From Candidatus Sigynarchaeota archaeon (GTDB taxonomy: Archaea > Asgardarchaeota > Lokiarchaeia > Sigynarchaeales > Sigynarchaeaceae): DNA of 41,270 nucleotides. The position numbers were made by a program, and so were the translations under genes. Below are positions 9,392-18,390 of this stretch, piece after piece. The DNA lies in contig JAUQYW010000461.1 of assembly GCA_030587525.1 (NCBI GenBank), positions 1 to 41,270 of the forward strand, in the 5' to 3' direction. Every line of letters starts with the position of its first letter. Position 1 is the first letter of the stretch. The notes below the pieces were generated by a model that made no database searches, was not told the origin of the DNA, and saw only the letters and a program-made list of their open reading frames with translations.

Positions 9392-12300
9392 GTGGATGTA
9401 TCGATGAGAATCCAGCAAAAAAATGCCCGGCACGTGCTCGCCGGGATAATCCTGGGGATCATCTCGATCATCGGTATTTTTCAAGCACCAGGCACGAAAT
9501 CTGGGGCCAGATTTCATTCTACCAACGTCGAAACCAACATCGGGGCGGAATATTTCTCGAATTTTTCCCCCAGCACCACCAACATCTCGGCCCCAAACTG
9601 CACGGTCGTTGTCAATTCGACGATAGCCTACCCGCTAGTCAACAACTCCGACGGATTCTATTACTCGAAAAACGGGATGGACACATCTGGATTCGTCAAT
9701 GCACACGAGGACCTGTTCGATTCCGGGGGGTTAGAATCATATTGGACGACGCTCAACGCGGCGAATGGCATATTCAGTGAGGCGGGAGGCCGTTTAACGA
9801 TCACAGACGGGGGAAGTCATGGCTGGGGGAATGAGCCCGGGCTCTTGCCGAAATACGATGCACCGGCTCTCGTTCAAGCCGTGTGGGGCGATTTCAATGT
9901 TTCCATTTCGATCAATTCGTCTAAAATCGATGCCGCGGGGAAACAAGCAGGATTATTGTATAGAATTGGAAATAGCCTCGTGCGATTCATCTACACGCTC
10001 TCCCCCACGAATGTAAGCCAAGGTATCTTGAGAATCCTGCAGACCGAGAATGGATTCAACACGATCATCGAGGAAGAGCCGGTGCTTCATGGTGGCTCGC
10101 GGTTCTTGAAATTGACGAGAAAAGGTGATTTTTTCTCTTTCTATACTGGATTGTCGCCCGTGATGCTGGATCTCGTCTCGAATACAACATTATTCATGAA
10201 TAGAGCGGCAAGCATCGGGATTTATGCAGGAACCGGCGGGGTGCTGGAATGTGACGAGTGGCGCATCACGCCGCGGGTTGAAATGAATCTAGCAAGCGAT
10301 CACGAAGGCATCATGAGGGCCATCAACGTTCCCTTCAATCAATATGACGACGATAATTATATCTGGTTCTCGGTGAATTCTTCAGCATTGAACTTCACGA
10401 GCAATCCATTCAAGGTATCCATCGATTGCAGTGAAGGATTGATCTCGTTCGAGAACTACCAGCCGAAAGAAACCGACGATACAACGCCCGACATGTCATT
10501 TTTCATGCCGATCAATCAAACCGGTTTTGCGGTGCCAAACATATCAGTAGATTCATGCTATTTCGCCTATACTCGTGACGGATCTCGTCCCAATCGGTTC
10601 ATTAATCCCCACAAGGACTGGTTCGGTTATGACCTTGATTCAGCCATGGGTGATCATTTGCCGGCATATTGGAACGTAACGAATGAAACGCAATTGCAGT
10701 TCAAGGTTGTGAAGAGCGAAACAACCCTTTATTTAAATGACACGGGAAATTCGACGTGGAATGAATCCGTGCAAAATGCACCACATATAACCCAGTCGAT
10801 TCACGGCGATTTTACCATTATAGCTAAATTTCTCTTAACTCCGCCCAGCAATTATTCTGGAGGGATATTCCTTTACATCAACAGTTCCTACAATTTTCTC
10901 TTCGATATAGAACGGCTATCGCTCGGCAATCCAACGGTTACCGTGCTAGAGACTAACGGTGGGGCATGGAACAAGAGTGCATCCACCAACATAACGGATA
11001 TGGTTGATAACGAGCTCTGGCTGAAGATACGACGTTCTGGAACAAAATTGGAGTTTCTCTATTCGACGACGGGCCAATCCTACTCGTTTTACTTCACGAT
11101 TGCCACAAAAGAGCTTGAAATCGATGAGATTTTCGACGTGGGGCTCTTAGTTCATAATAATCGAAGTCTAACTGTAAATTATTGGGACATAACACCTAGC
11201 ATCAACACGCGAACGCAGTTGAATATAGAATACTACTTCTACTTGAATGTCATTAACGTCCCGTTCAACCAATATAGCGACGACCTCAACGTGATCCGCG
11301 TCCAGATAACTGACATCTATAATACGACATCAACGAGCAACGCTTTTTGCATCAAGATCCGGCGAACATCGATGAACGGCGTGTATGTCTTGTATTCTGA
11401 TGGAAATAACGTGAACTTGATCTCCTATTCAAAAGAAATCGCATGGACCTATTACAAGCCTTTTTCTTTCGACAAGGAATATACGCAAGATGGGAACTTC
11501 CTGATCACGTCCGGACTTCCAGGCTCCGGTGAAGTCGAGTTAATCTCGTGGAACAAGCAAATTATCAGGCACATCACGTCAGCAGGGGGATTGCCTTTGG
11601 ATTGGCCGCACGATGCTGACCTGCTTCCGAACGGCAACATCCTCGTCGCGGATACGGGCAATAACCGAGCCGTGGAAATTGCTCCCAATGGCACGGTAGT
11701 CTGGCAATGGAAAGCGTTGGATCATTTCTCCCCAGCATCAGGGAAATCGCACTTGAATGACGTGGATCGCCTTGAAAACGGCAATACGTTGATAACACTC
11801 AGGGACTTGAACGCGGTTGTCGAGGTGGCAATGAATGGTTCTATTGTTTGGTCGTATGGCGGGCTTTCATCTTCACTTTTACTGCATCCTCATAATGCGG
11901 ATCGATTGACAAACGGTACGACGATTATCTGCGATTCGGAGAGAGGCCAGGTGATCGCGGTTTCACCAGCGAAAGATGTTATATGGACATTCAAGCCCAC
12001 GACCGTTGGTGGCGTTCCACTGCTTGCTTGGCCTCGCGATGCAGATCTCTTGCCAAACAACTTGATGCTCGTCTCGGATAGTTTGCGGAACACAAACGGG
12101 TCAAACACGGTCTATCTATTTGATATGCAATCGTCGAGGGCTATCTGGTCCGTCGAGACTTCGGAGGCAAATTATGACGCGGACCTCGTCCTCCTGGAAG
12201 AACCGACGGTATCTATCTTGTCTCCCGGGAATTCCTCGTATTTTTCGAGGAAGGTCGACATCATATTAAACTTGTCCTCGATCTTCAACGACGCCTATTT

Positions 12301-13999
12301 CACGATGTTCGACAACACCACGGATGAATTCGTGACCGAAGGTGCCGTGCAGTATTACACGCCAATGTCGATGACTCTGGAAGATATGCATCAATATACT
12401 ATCTTAGCTTGGTCCAACAATAGCGGCGGCCTCGGCGGCGGATATCCGCAAGACGACAGTACTCGGATTCCATCCGGACCCACATCATCCATGTCCTTCT
12501 CGATTGATGAACAAGCAGTATATCCCGAGGATCAGCCTTTTCCAGGGACGACGTTGCTGGTTTCTGACACGCCCCCGGTTATTTACGAGGTGGACGCGTT
12601 TAACCGCACACTCTGGTCTATGGTTTTGCCTCTCGATGATGATTCGGATAACCAAGTCGGTTTCACGTTTATATCCAGCATTGACTTGATGCCGAACAAC
12701 CATGCACTCGTTACCTTGAGCATCGTCTACTTCAACTCCTACATGACATGTGAAATTCTCGAAATAAACCGTGACAAGCAAATCGTGTGGTCATACAAGG
12801 ACAGAATGCTCATCATTCCTGAATCCCGCCAAATCCACGGGTATCACGATTCAGATTATATTCAAGCCAGCGACACCTTCTTGATAGCCGATACCCGTCG
12901 CCAACAAGCCATTGAAGTTAATCGGTCAGGGCAAACAACTTGGTCGTGGAACCCATTTGATCACTTTTCTTTCGATGATGTGAATGGCACCATTAGCTGG
13001 TTAGAGAAGGGTATGAATGTGACACATTTCGCCAGTGGCTGGCAAGATTGGTTTCACTTGAACGACGCGGACCGGCTTCCCAATGGAAACACGCTCATAT
13101 CGCTTCGAGATATCAATCTCATCGTGGAGGTGAATCCGGCCGGGGACATCATCTGGAGCTTCGGCGACCCTGATAACACGTCCACCATGAGGTGGCAGCA
13201 CAATCCAGTCCGCTTGAGCAACAACCACACACTCATCTGCGATTCAAGCCACAACCGCATCATCGAGATCGACGAAAATAAGAACATTGTTTGGAATACA
13301 AACTCGTTTCCATGGCTCGGACTAAACTTTCCACGCGGCACAGAGCGCTTGCCCAACGGGAACACCTTGATATCAGATTCTTTCAACAATAGAAATATTG
13401 AAATCACCCCGGCGGGCAAAATCGTTTGGGAATTTCCCGCGACGCTCGCTTACGATGCGGATCGCATCGACCGGTTTTCACCATGGGTCTCGATCGATGT
13501 GCCCGAAAATGCGAACTATCCGCCAGGCATCGTTCCAGTGACGATCCTGGCGGAAGCACGGGACCTCAACACGACATGGTTTAACATTTTCGATGAAACA
13601 AATCGCAATTGGCTGTTCGCCAACACGACCATCGTCCCGAATGCGACGACCAACATCACGCTCCCGATCGGAACGTATTCCTTGCACGCGTGGGCTAACG
13701 ACACATTCATGGACAGCGTAGAGTGGACATCTGACCATAGCAGCAACATTGAGCACCAGGTCGTGCATTTCATGGTGGCTGAAGACCCGGCTATCATCTT
13801 GCGCCTCATTATCCTTTATGCAATTGTTCCTCTGACTGCCATCGGTTGCGTCGCCATCGTGGTCAACTACATAAAACGTCGCAAGGTTTATCGTTCTAAA
13901 GCTCAGAAAAGCAAGACGGGACAAGGCCCGGGATCCATTCCGGAAGGGAAATCCGATGCCCAGCTGAACCTATCATTACCGAGCAATATCAAGAGCTAG
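9392..13999 (+). CDS. Giant surface protein, concanavalin-like plus two arylsulfotransferase-like propellers (twin 2)
   Basis: The protein has 1,535 residues and is a paralogue of the 3126 product. Signal segment about 14-30; C-terminal helix about 1470-1492, followed by YIKRRKVYRSK. Concanavalin-like domains start near 105 (GGLESYWTTLNAANG) and 406. Propeller 1 (about 690-930) has WPHDADLLPNGNILVADTGN, HLNDVDRLENGNTLITLRD and HPHNADRLTNGTTIICDSE. Propeller 2 (about 1050-1390) is well preserved here, with HLNDADRLPNGNTLISLRD and ERLPNGNTLISDS. The H-x-D/N-x-(D)-x-L-x-N-G-N pattern with following acidic and Trp-rich strands (IVWSYG, IIWSFG) is typical of ASST-family propellers. The start is GTG at 9392 with AAAGGA just upstream; ATG at 9404 is an alternative. 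Its spacing of 42 bp from the beta-helix gene suggests co-transcription. A surface role in glycan or ligand binding, or sulfotransfer, is inferred. Confidence 0.82.
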   Translation: MDVSMRIQQKNARHVLAGIILGIISIIGIFQAPGTKSGARFHSTNVETNIGAEYFSNFSPSTTNISAPNCTVVVNSTIAYPLVNNSDGFYYSKNGMDTSGFVNAHEDLFDSGGLESYWTTLNAANGIFSEAGGRLTITDGGSHGWGNEPGLLPKYDAPALVQAVWGDFNVSISINSSKIDAAGKQAGLLYRIGNSLVRFIYTLSPTNVSQGILRILQTENGFNTIIEEEPVLHGGSRFLKLTRKGDFFSFYTGLSPVMLDLVSNTTLFMNRAASIGIYAGTGGVLECDEWRITPRVEMNLASDHEGIMRAINVPFNQYDDDNYIWFSVNSSALNFTSNPFKVSIDCSEGLISFENYQPKETDDTTPDMSFFMPINQTGFAVPNISVDSCYFAYTRDGSRPNRFINPHKDWFGYDLDSAMGDHLPAYWNVTNETQLQFKVVKSETTLYLNDTGNSTWNESVQNAPHITQSIHGDFTIIAKFLLTPPSNYSGGIFLYINSSYNFLFDIERLSLGNPTVTVLETNGGAWNKSASTNITDMVDNELWLKIRRSGTKLEFLYSTTGQSYSFYFTIATKELEIDEIFDVGLLVHNNRSLTVNYWDITPSINTRTQLNIEYYFYLNVINVPFNQYSDDLNVIRVQITDIYNTTSTSNAFCIKIRRTSMNGVYVLYSDGNNVNLISYSKEIAWTYYKPFSFDKEYTQDGNFLITSGLPGSGEVELISWNKQIIRHITSAGGLPLDWPHDADLLPNGNILVADTGNNRAVEIAPNGTVVWQWKALDHFSPASGKSHLNDVDRLENGNTLITLRDLNAVVEVAMNGSIVWSYGGLSSSLLLHPHNADRLTNGTTIICDSERGQVIAVSPAKDVIWTFKPTTVGGVPLLAWPRDADLLPNNLMLVSDSLRNTNGSNTVYLFDMQSSRAIWSVETSEANYDADLVLLEEPTVSILSPGNSSYFSRKVDIILNLSSIFNDAYFTMFDNTTDEFVTEGAVQYYTPMSMTLEDMHQYTILAWSNNSGGLGGGYPQDDSTRIPSGPTSSMSFSIDEQAVYPEDQPFPGTTLLVSDTPPVIYEVDAFNRTLWSMVLPLDDDSDNQVGFTFISSIDLMPNNHALVTLSIVYFNSYMTCEILEINRDKQIVWSYKDRMLIIPESRQIHGYHDSDYIQASDTFLIADTRRQQAIEVNRSGQTTWSWNPFDHFSFDDVNGTISWLEKGMNVTHFASGWQDWFHLNDADRLPNGNTLISLRDINLIVEVNPAGDIIWSFGDPDNTSTMRWQHNPVRLSNNHTLICDSSHNRIIEIDENKNIVWNTNSFPWLGLNFPRGTERLPNGNTLISDSFNNRNIEITPAGKIVWEFPATLAYDADRIDRFSPWVSIDVPENANYPPGIVPVTILAEARDLNTTWFNIFDETNRNWLFANTTIVPNATTNITLPIGTYSLHAWANDTFMDSVEWTSDHSSNIEHQVVHFMVAEDPAIILRLIILYAIVPLTAIGCVAIVVNYIKRRKVYRSKAQKSKTGQGPGSIPEGKSDAQLNLSLPSNIKS

Positions 14000-14011
14000 G
14001 ATTTACAAGAG

Positions 14012-14485
14012 TTACTTCCTGTTTTTCAGCTTCCGGACGGTCGACTTCTTCGCCTTCACGTACGCGTCGAGCTCAGCCTTCCCGCAATCATAGCAGAAGC
14101 CGTTGTGAACACAGATCATACCGCCACATTTCGCGCACTTGTATTGCTCCCGCTGCTTCTTGGTAAAAACATCTACGCCGTGCTCCTTGATGAACGTCAA
14201 GTTCTCGATCAAGCTCGTGTTGTAGTCACGACGATACCGGTCATCAATAGCCTTTAACCGCTCGCATGGAAACGTGGGGCACTCGTGGCAATAGGCGATT
14301 TCTTTGCCAACCTTGAACTCGCAGTTTTTCTTGATAAACGCGCAATTCTTGTTCCGGATCCGGCATCCCGTGCAATGCGATACGCCCTTTTGCAAAGGTA
14401 TGTCCCGGGAATGTGCTAGGTAGCTGGTGCAAATCCCGCAATTGATGCCACAAGGCGCCACTAGGTTTTGATCTTCAGAGACCAT
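14012..14485 (-). CDS. DUF3795 cysteine-rich protein
   Basis: The protein has 157 residues from the ATG at 14485 (MVSEDQNLVAPCGINCGIC). This start matches the usual beginning of the DUF3795 family, and a longer frame to 14566 would run into the divergent dehydrogenase gene. Cysteine groups CGINCGIC, CTGCRIRNKNC, YCHECPTFPC and a C-terminal ribbon KCAKCGGMIC / FCYDCGK would bind zinc or possibly an Fe-S cluster. DUF3795 proteins are widespread in anaerobic archaea and bacteria with no established function. The protein is soluble, with a basic C-terminal tail (KKSTVRKLKNRK). It ends 12 bp from the convergent giant gene. Only a GTGAT stretch adjoins the ATG as a possible ribosome binding site. 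Confidence 0.85.
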   Translation of the reverse strand: MVSEDQNLVAPCGINCGICTSYLAHSRDIPLQKGVSHCTGCRIRNKNCAFIKKNCEFKVGKEIAYCHECPTFPCERLKAIDDRYRRDYNTSLIENLTFIKEHGVDVFTKKQREQYKCAKCGGMICVHNGFCYDCGKAELDAYVKAKKSTVRKLKNRK

Positions 14486-14553
14486 ATCACTAGTTACGTG
14501 CTCCTCGACCACTTGACCTTTTGTACCGTGCCGTCGAAGTAATTCTGATAATA

Positions 14554-15399
14554 ATGAAAGGTCCAATGTCGATCTTGATCACGGGAACAGGCTCTGGCCT
14601 CGGTCGCAGCACGCTGGATTATTGCACGGAACGCGGCGACCACGTCTTTGCTTGCGTCGAGAAGGAGAACGAGCTAGAGAAACTCAAGGACTTGAAAAAC
14701 GTGACGCCCATCAAGCTGGACGTCACCGTGCAAGGGGACATCGATGCGGCCGTGAAGTTCATCAAGGAAAGCGGGAAACAACTCGATGGTCTCGTCAACA
14801 ACGCGGGGATCGCCCTTGGCGGGCCGATCGCGGAGCTGCCGGACGAGTTCATGGAACGGACACTCAACGTGAACGTGATGGGACCATTTCGCATGACCAA
14901 GGCATTCTTTCCATTGCTGCTCCCCACGAAAGGTCGCATCGTGAACATCAGCTCCGTGTCGGGATTCCGGGCGTTTCCCTACGTCTCGCCGTACACCATG
15001 AGCAAGCACGCGATCGAGGCGTTTTCCGATTCCTTGCGACGAGAGCTCGATCCACTCGGTATGAAGGTCGTGATCATCGAGCCGGGTGACGTGAAAACCC
15101 CGATCTGGCAAAAGGGCCTTGAGATGCTCGACCAGCGGCTATCTACCATTACACCGCTGTTTCGCGACCGCGCCAATGCCTTGCTCCGCGCGTCGTTCAT
15201 CGATGCAGCTACGAACGGCCTGGAACCCGTCACGATTGCCAAGGCAGTCTACAAGGCATTGCACGTTGCCAAGCCGAAGATCCGCTATTACATCGATCGC
15301 AGCATCCTGCGAAAATTCTTGTTCAAGCGGCTGACGAACGGGCAATGGGACGCGGTGATCCGGATGCTCGCAAAAGGTGCCATGAAAAAAAAGAATTGA
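14554..15399 (+). CDS. Short-chain dehydrogenase/reductase (SDR)
   Basis: This classical SDR of 281 residues is a cytosolic NAD(P)-dependent oxidoreductase. The nucleotide-binding motif TGTGSGLG is at about 10-17, NNAG at 82-85, the catalytic Ser in NISSVSG (about 131-137), and the Y-x3-K pair YTMSK at 147-151. A PGDVKTPIW segment after the active site is normal for the family. The substrate cannot be read from sequence; similarity in style to retinol/3-ketosteroid-type SDRs is only a guess. Start: ATG at 14554. ATG at 14566 (MSILITGTGSGLG), preceded by AAAGGT 3 nt away, is a strong alternative. The gene is divergent from the DUF3795 gene (68 bp) and converges with the ThuA-like gene at 11 bp. 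Confidence 0.93.
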   Translation: MKGPMSILITGTGSGLGRSTLDYCTERGDHVFACVEKENELEKLKDLKNVTPIKLDVTVQGDIDAAVKFIKESGKQLDGLVNNAGIALGGPIAELPDEFMERTLNVNVMGPFRMTKAFFPLLLPTKGRIVNISSVSGFRAFPYVSPYTMSKHAIEAFSDSLRRELDPLGMKVVIIEPGDVKTPIWQKGLEMLDQRLSTITPLFRDRANALLRASFIDAATNGLEPVTIAKAVYKALHVAKPKIRYYIDRSILRKFLFKRLTNGQWDAVIRMLAKGAMKKKN

Positions 15400-15410
15400 A
15401 TTGACGCGCG

Positions 15411-16184
15411 TTACATAAAATCCTCTTCACGTTCGCTCGGGTTGGAGAGAATATTAAGCGTGAATTTAGCGTTGGGACAAACACCGATGTGTCTCGTTTG
15501 CGTGCTACCATCAAATTTGCACCACCGGACCGCGTTGACGATGACTTTCTGGATTTCCGGCTGGTAATAGTTCGGGAAACTCTCGTGACCGGGCTGGAAG
15601 TAGAAGATCTTCCCCTTGCCCCGGTGCCACGTGCACCCGCTGCGGAACACCTCGCCGCCCTCGAACCAGCTGATGAACACGAGTGAATCCGGCTCGGGAA
15701 TGTCGAAAAATTCACCATACATTTCCTCGTGCGCGATTTCGATGACATCATCGAGACCCTTCGCAATCGGGTGGTATGGGTTCACGCACCAGACATGACA
15801 TTTCTCTGCCCGCTCCCGCCATTGAAGCGATCCCGACGTGCCCATAAGACGCTTGAATGGCTTTGAGAAGTGAGATGAATGAAGGGCGATGAATCCCATA
15901 CCGTTCAAGACGTGATCCTGGATCCGATCGACGATCTCGTCCTTGACCTCGTCATGTGCACCGTGTCCCCACCAGATGAGCACATCCGTGTTGTCGAGCA
16001 CCTTTTCTGTGAGCCCATGCTCCTTCTGGTCGAGCCAAGCGGTCTTGACATCCATATCGGGTTCTTTGCGCAACGCGTCCGCAATAGCTTCATGAATACC
16101 ATTTGGGTAGATTGTTTGAATGATCCCCGGCTTTTTCTCATGACGAAATTCGTTCCAGCAAATGACTCTAATTTTGTCTGTCAT
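15411..16184 (-). CDS. ThuA-like (trehalose-utilization family) protein
   Basis: The protein has 257 residues from the ATG at 16184 (MTDKIRVICWNEFRHEK), with AAAGGTT just ahead; the frame upstream of it lacks family similarity. The ThuA fold, related to class I glutamine amidotransferase-like domains, is indicated by VLIWWGHGAHDEV, GFIALHSSHFSKPFKRLMG, HPIAKGLDD, FEGGEVFRSGCTW and IFYFQPGHESFPNYYQPE. ThuA proteins are linked to disaccharide metabolism, but the reaction is not established for most members. No signal peptide; cytosolic. It converges with the SDR gene, and the two may serve related sugar oxidation, though opposite strands weaken that. A second, more divergent ThuA protein lies at 36464-37213. 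Confidence 0.88.
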   Translation of the reverse strand: MTDKIRVICWNEFRHEKKPGIIQTIYPNGIHEAIADALRKEPDMDVKTAWLDQKEHGLTEKVLDNTDVLIWWGHGAHDEVKDEIVDRIQDHVLNGMGFIALHSSHFSKPFKRLMGTSGSLQWRERAEKCHVWCVNPYHPIAKGLDDVIEIAHEEMYGEFFDIPEPDSLVFISWFEGGEVFRSGCTWHRGKGKIFYFQPGHESFPNYYQPEIQKVIVNAVRWCKFDGSTQTRHIGVCPNAKFTLNILSNPSEREEDFM

Positions 16185-16284
16185 AACCTTTACTTCAATC
16201 ACCGATGTTTTATCCCTTATAGGACAAAACCGCAATATGGGATATGCAATAAGGTATTTACATTCAAAAACTCAAAGTGGTATC

Positions 16285-17127
16285 ATGGCTCAACATCATA
16301 TAAAAATACTGAGTTGTCTACTGTTCATTTTCCTTCTGAGCGCACTGCCCGTTTCAGCCGCCGCGGTAAACCAGCAATGGTTCCCAGAACCCGGCAGTTC
16401 ATGTAAATACAAGCTCATTGCAGATTATGATTGGTTGAATGGCACCCGAACGATCGGTTCGGAGTTTGTAATATACAAGGATATTACCAGATATTATCTC
16501 ACACCACTAATGGCTTCATATTACAATGTTGCCGTACCTGCTACATGGGAATACGTGGGAAACGCGTCTGAACTCTTTCTCATCCATTCATACGTGGATA
16601 AAGATGCAACCACGCTTTCCCGGAACACGTCGATTTCGACCACAGCAACCAATTACGGGTACATTCCCTTTAGCATTGTTTTTCTTCATTGGGCTTCCGA
16701 TTCAATGCATGTAGACTGGGATGCAATGGCTAAGGACGTCCCAAAAACCAACTACTTTAACACCACCACTGTGTTCGATTTCCCTGATTATGTAGACTCG
16801 AATAAAGCACCTCATTGGACGGTTAACAATGATTTCGAGGTGCTCGTTTCCACCGAAACACAAATTGTCGCGTCTAAATCAGTCGGAAACTATGAAAATT
16901 ACACGATACTTGCAGACGGGAGTGGAAAGGTAACATCCTATACGTTCGCGATAGTTGAATATTTAGAGGGGCATCTATTTACAATTCGATTTGAATCAAC
17001 AACCGAACCGTCTCTTTGGGATCGCATCATGAATCTTGACTGGGCCGTGGCGAGCAGCCTGCTCGGGATTACACTTGTAGTTGGGATTATTATTGGGGTA
17101 GCGGTCAAAAAACGTAAACAGAAATAA
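16285..17127 (+). CDS. Exported, C-terminally anchored surface protein of unknown function
   Basis: The protein has 280 residues from the ATG at 16285. That start gives a clean signal peptide (ILSCLLFIFLLSALPVSAAA), whereas the longer upstream frame overlaps the divergent ThuA gene. The mature part is rich in beta strands and N-x-S/T sequons. A C-terminal helix (about 253-274) followed by KKRKQK anchors it, so the body is outside the cell. I do not recognise the ectodomain; it resembles the many Asgard surface proteins with signal, beta-rich domain and C-terminal anchor. The gene is divergent from the ThuA gene by 100 bp and is followed by a T8 tract at 17173-17180. Confidence 0.8.
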   Translation: MAQHHIKILSCLLFIFLLSALPVSAAAVNQQWFPEPGSSCKYKLIADYDWLNGTRTIGSEFVIYKDITRYYLTPLMASYYNVAVPATWEYVGNASELFLIHSYVDKDATTLSRNTSISTTATNYGYIPFSIVFLHWASDSMHVDWDAMAKDVPKTNYFNTTTVFDFPDYVDSNKAPHWTVNNDFEVLVSTETQIVASKSVGNYENYTILADGSGKVTSYTFAIVEYLEGHLFTIRFESTTEPSLWDRIMNLDWAVASSLLGITLVVGIIIGVAVKKRKQK

Positions 17128-17172
17128 AACCCCGGTGTATCATTGCCGAGGAACATAGTATCAGGTTCGACC

Positions 17173-17180
17173 TTTTTTTT
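17173..17180 (+). terminator. T8 tract, likely transcription terminator
   Basis: Eight consecutive T lie 46 bp after the stop of the anchored surface protein gene (17127). Archaeal RNA polymerase terminates at such U-tracts, often without a hairpin; none precedes this one. Confidence 0.5.
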
Positions 17181-17204
17181 CCCCTCTTCTGATAAACCTG
17201 CAAA

Positions 17205-17243
17205 ATGCCGTGAAACGAGGGATCCTTCAGAGATTCGCGGCAT
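17205..17243 (+). promoter_or_regulatory. Imperfect hairpin upstream of dinB
   Basis: ATGCCGTGAA (17205-17214) pairs with TTCGCGGCAT (17234-17243) over 10 positions with one G-T pair, leaving a 19-nt loop, about 50 bp before the dinB ATG. A second pair CCCGAT (17246-17251) / ATCGGG (17281-17286) follows. This could be leader structure or DNA regulator symmetry; no function is known. Confidence 0.3.
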
Positions 17244-17292
17244 CCCCGATTGTTTTATGTGCTGAAACGATCCTCTCACGATCGGGTTAATC

Positions 17293-18381
17293 ATGCCGGT
17301 TATTATCCTCCACGTCGATTTGGATTGTTTCTATGCTTCGGTCGAGAAGCGGGACAACCTCGCCTACGCCGGCAAGCCATTGGTTGTCGGAGCGGATCCA
17401 AAGGGAGGAATCGGGAGGGGAGTCGTGCTCACGGCATCATACGAGGCAAGGAAGTTTGGGCTTCATTCCGGCATGCCCATTTCACGAGCCTTCAAGCTGT
17501 GCCCTCAAGGCACCTACATCCGCCCGAATTTCGCGAAATATATCGCCGCCTCCAAGCGCGTGATGGCAATTCTCAAGACATATTCCGCGAGCTACCAATC
17601 GGGCGGGCTTGACGAGGCTTACCTCGATGTTTCAGGCCGTTGCGCGTCCTTCACCGAGGCCGAGGCCCTCGCGAATGCCATCAAGGCTGAAATTCACGGC
17701 ACCATCGGCATCACGTGCTCGATAGGGATCGGGCCCACGAATGTGCTTGCCAAGATCGCCACTGATTTACACAAGCCCGACGGCATCACGATCATCACCC
17801 CCGATACCATCCAGGACGTGATTGGCGGCTGCGACATTTCAGCCATCCCCGGCATCGGCAAGAAGACGAAGCAATTCTACTATGACAAGGGGCTCATGAC
17901 GATCAACGACGTTTTTACCTCGCCGCTGCCCGACCTCGTGTTCTTAATAGGCCCCAGGGCCGCGAAGTGGCTGCACGGCGTCGTCCACGGCATCGGTGGA
18001 GGTCCCGTCTCGGAACATCATGGCCGAAAGTCGATCAGCAAGGAGCGCACGTTTTCAGAGGACACGGCGGATTACGATTTCATCATGACAAAGCTGCGCG
18101 ACCTGAACAAGAAGCTCCACGACAGCATTCGTGAGAAAGGCATCTTTTACAAGACCGTGACCTTGAAAATCCGGTTCCAGGGATTCGAGACTTTCGTGCG
18201 GTCGCAGTCATTTACCCGGGCCGTACAGGACGAGGCTAAAGCTTTCGCCATTATAGCGATCATGGTCGACGCGTTCAAAAAGGACACGCGAAAGGTGCGG
18301 CTCGTGGGCATCAAGCTATCAAACATCGAAGGGGGCTCCCGGTCAATGCAGAAGACGATCCTGGATTTCGTGAAAGCGTGA
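17293..18381 (+). CDS. dinB: DNA polymerase IV, Y-family translesion polymerase
   Basis: The protein has 362 residues, the normal length of a DinB/Dpo4-type polymerase that copies damaged templates. Palm motif HVDLDCFYASVE gives Asp9; the second catalytic motif GLDEAYLDVSG gives Asp107-Glu108. Most relatives have S-I-D-E, here G-L-D-E. The finger motif GVVLTASYEARKFGLHSGM and thumb helix-hairpin-helix ISAIPGIGKKTKQFYYDKG (about 190-210) are clear, and the little-finger domain follows (KSISKERTF onward). The last residues QKTILDF resemble a PCNA-interacting box, as expected for an archaeal enzyme. The start ATG at 17293 lacks a strong ribosome binding site. It converges with the kinase-like gene at 9 bp. 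Confidence 0.96.
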   Translation: MPVIILHVDLDCFYASVEKRDNLAYAGKPLVVGADPKGGIGRGVVLTASYEARKFGLHSGMPISRAFKLCPQGTYIRPNFAKYIAASKRVMAILKTYSASYQSGGLDEAYLDVSGRCASFTEAEALANAIKAEIHGTIGITCSIGIGPTNVLAKIATDLHKPDGITIITPDTIQDVIGGCDISAIPGIGKKTKQFYYDKGLMTINDVFTSPLPDLVFLIGPRAAKWLHGVVHGIGGGPVSEHHGRKSISKERTFSEDTADYDFIMTKLRDLNKKLHDSIREKGIFYKTVTLKIRFQGFETFVRSQSFTRAVQDEAKAFAIIAIMVDAFKKDTRKVRLVGIKLSNIEGGSRSMQKTILDFVKA

Positions 18382-18390
18382 GAAACGCAT

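Noticed and set aside
17160..17180. GGTTCGACC resembling a tRNA T-arm
   Set aside because: No acceptor stem, D-arm or anticodon arm can be folded around it, and a T8 tract follows immediately.
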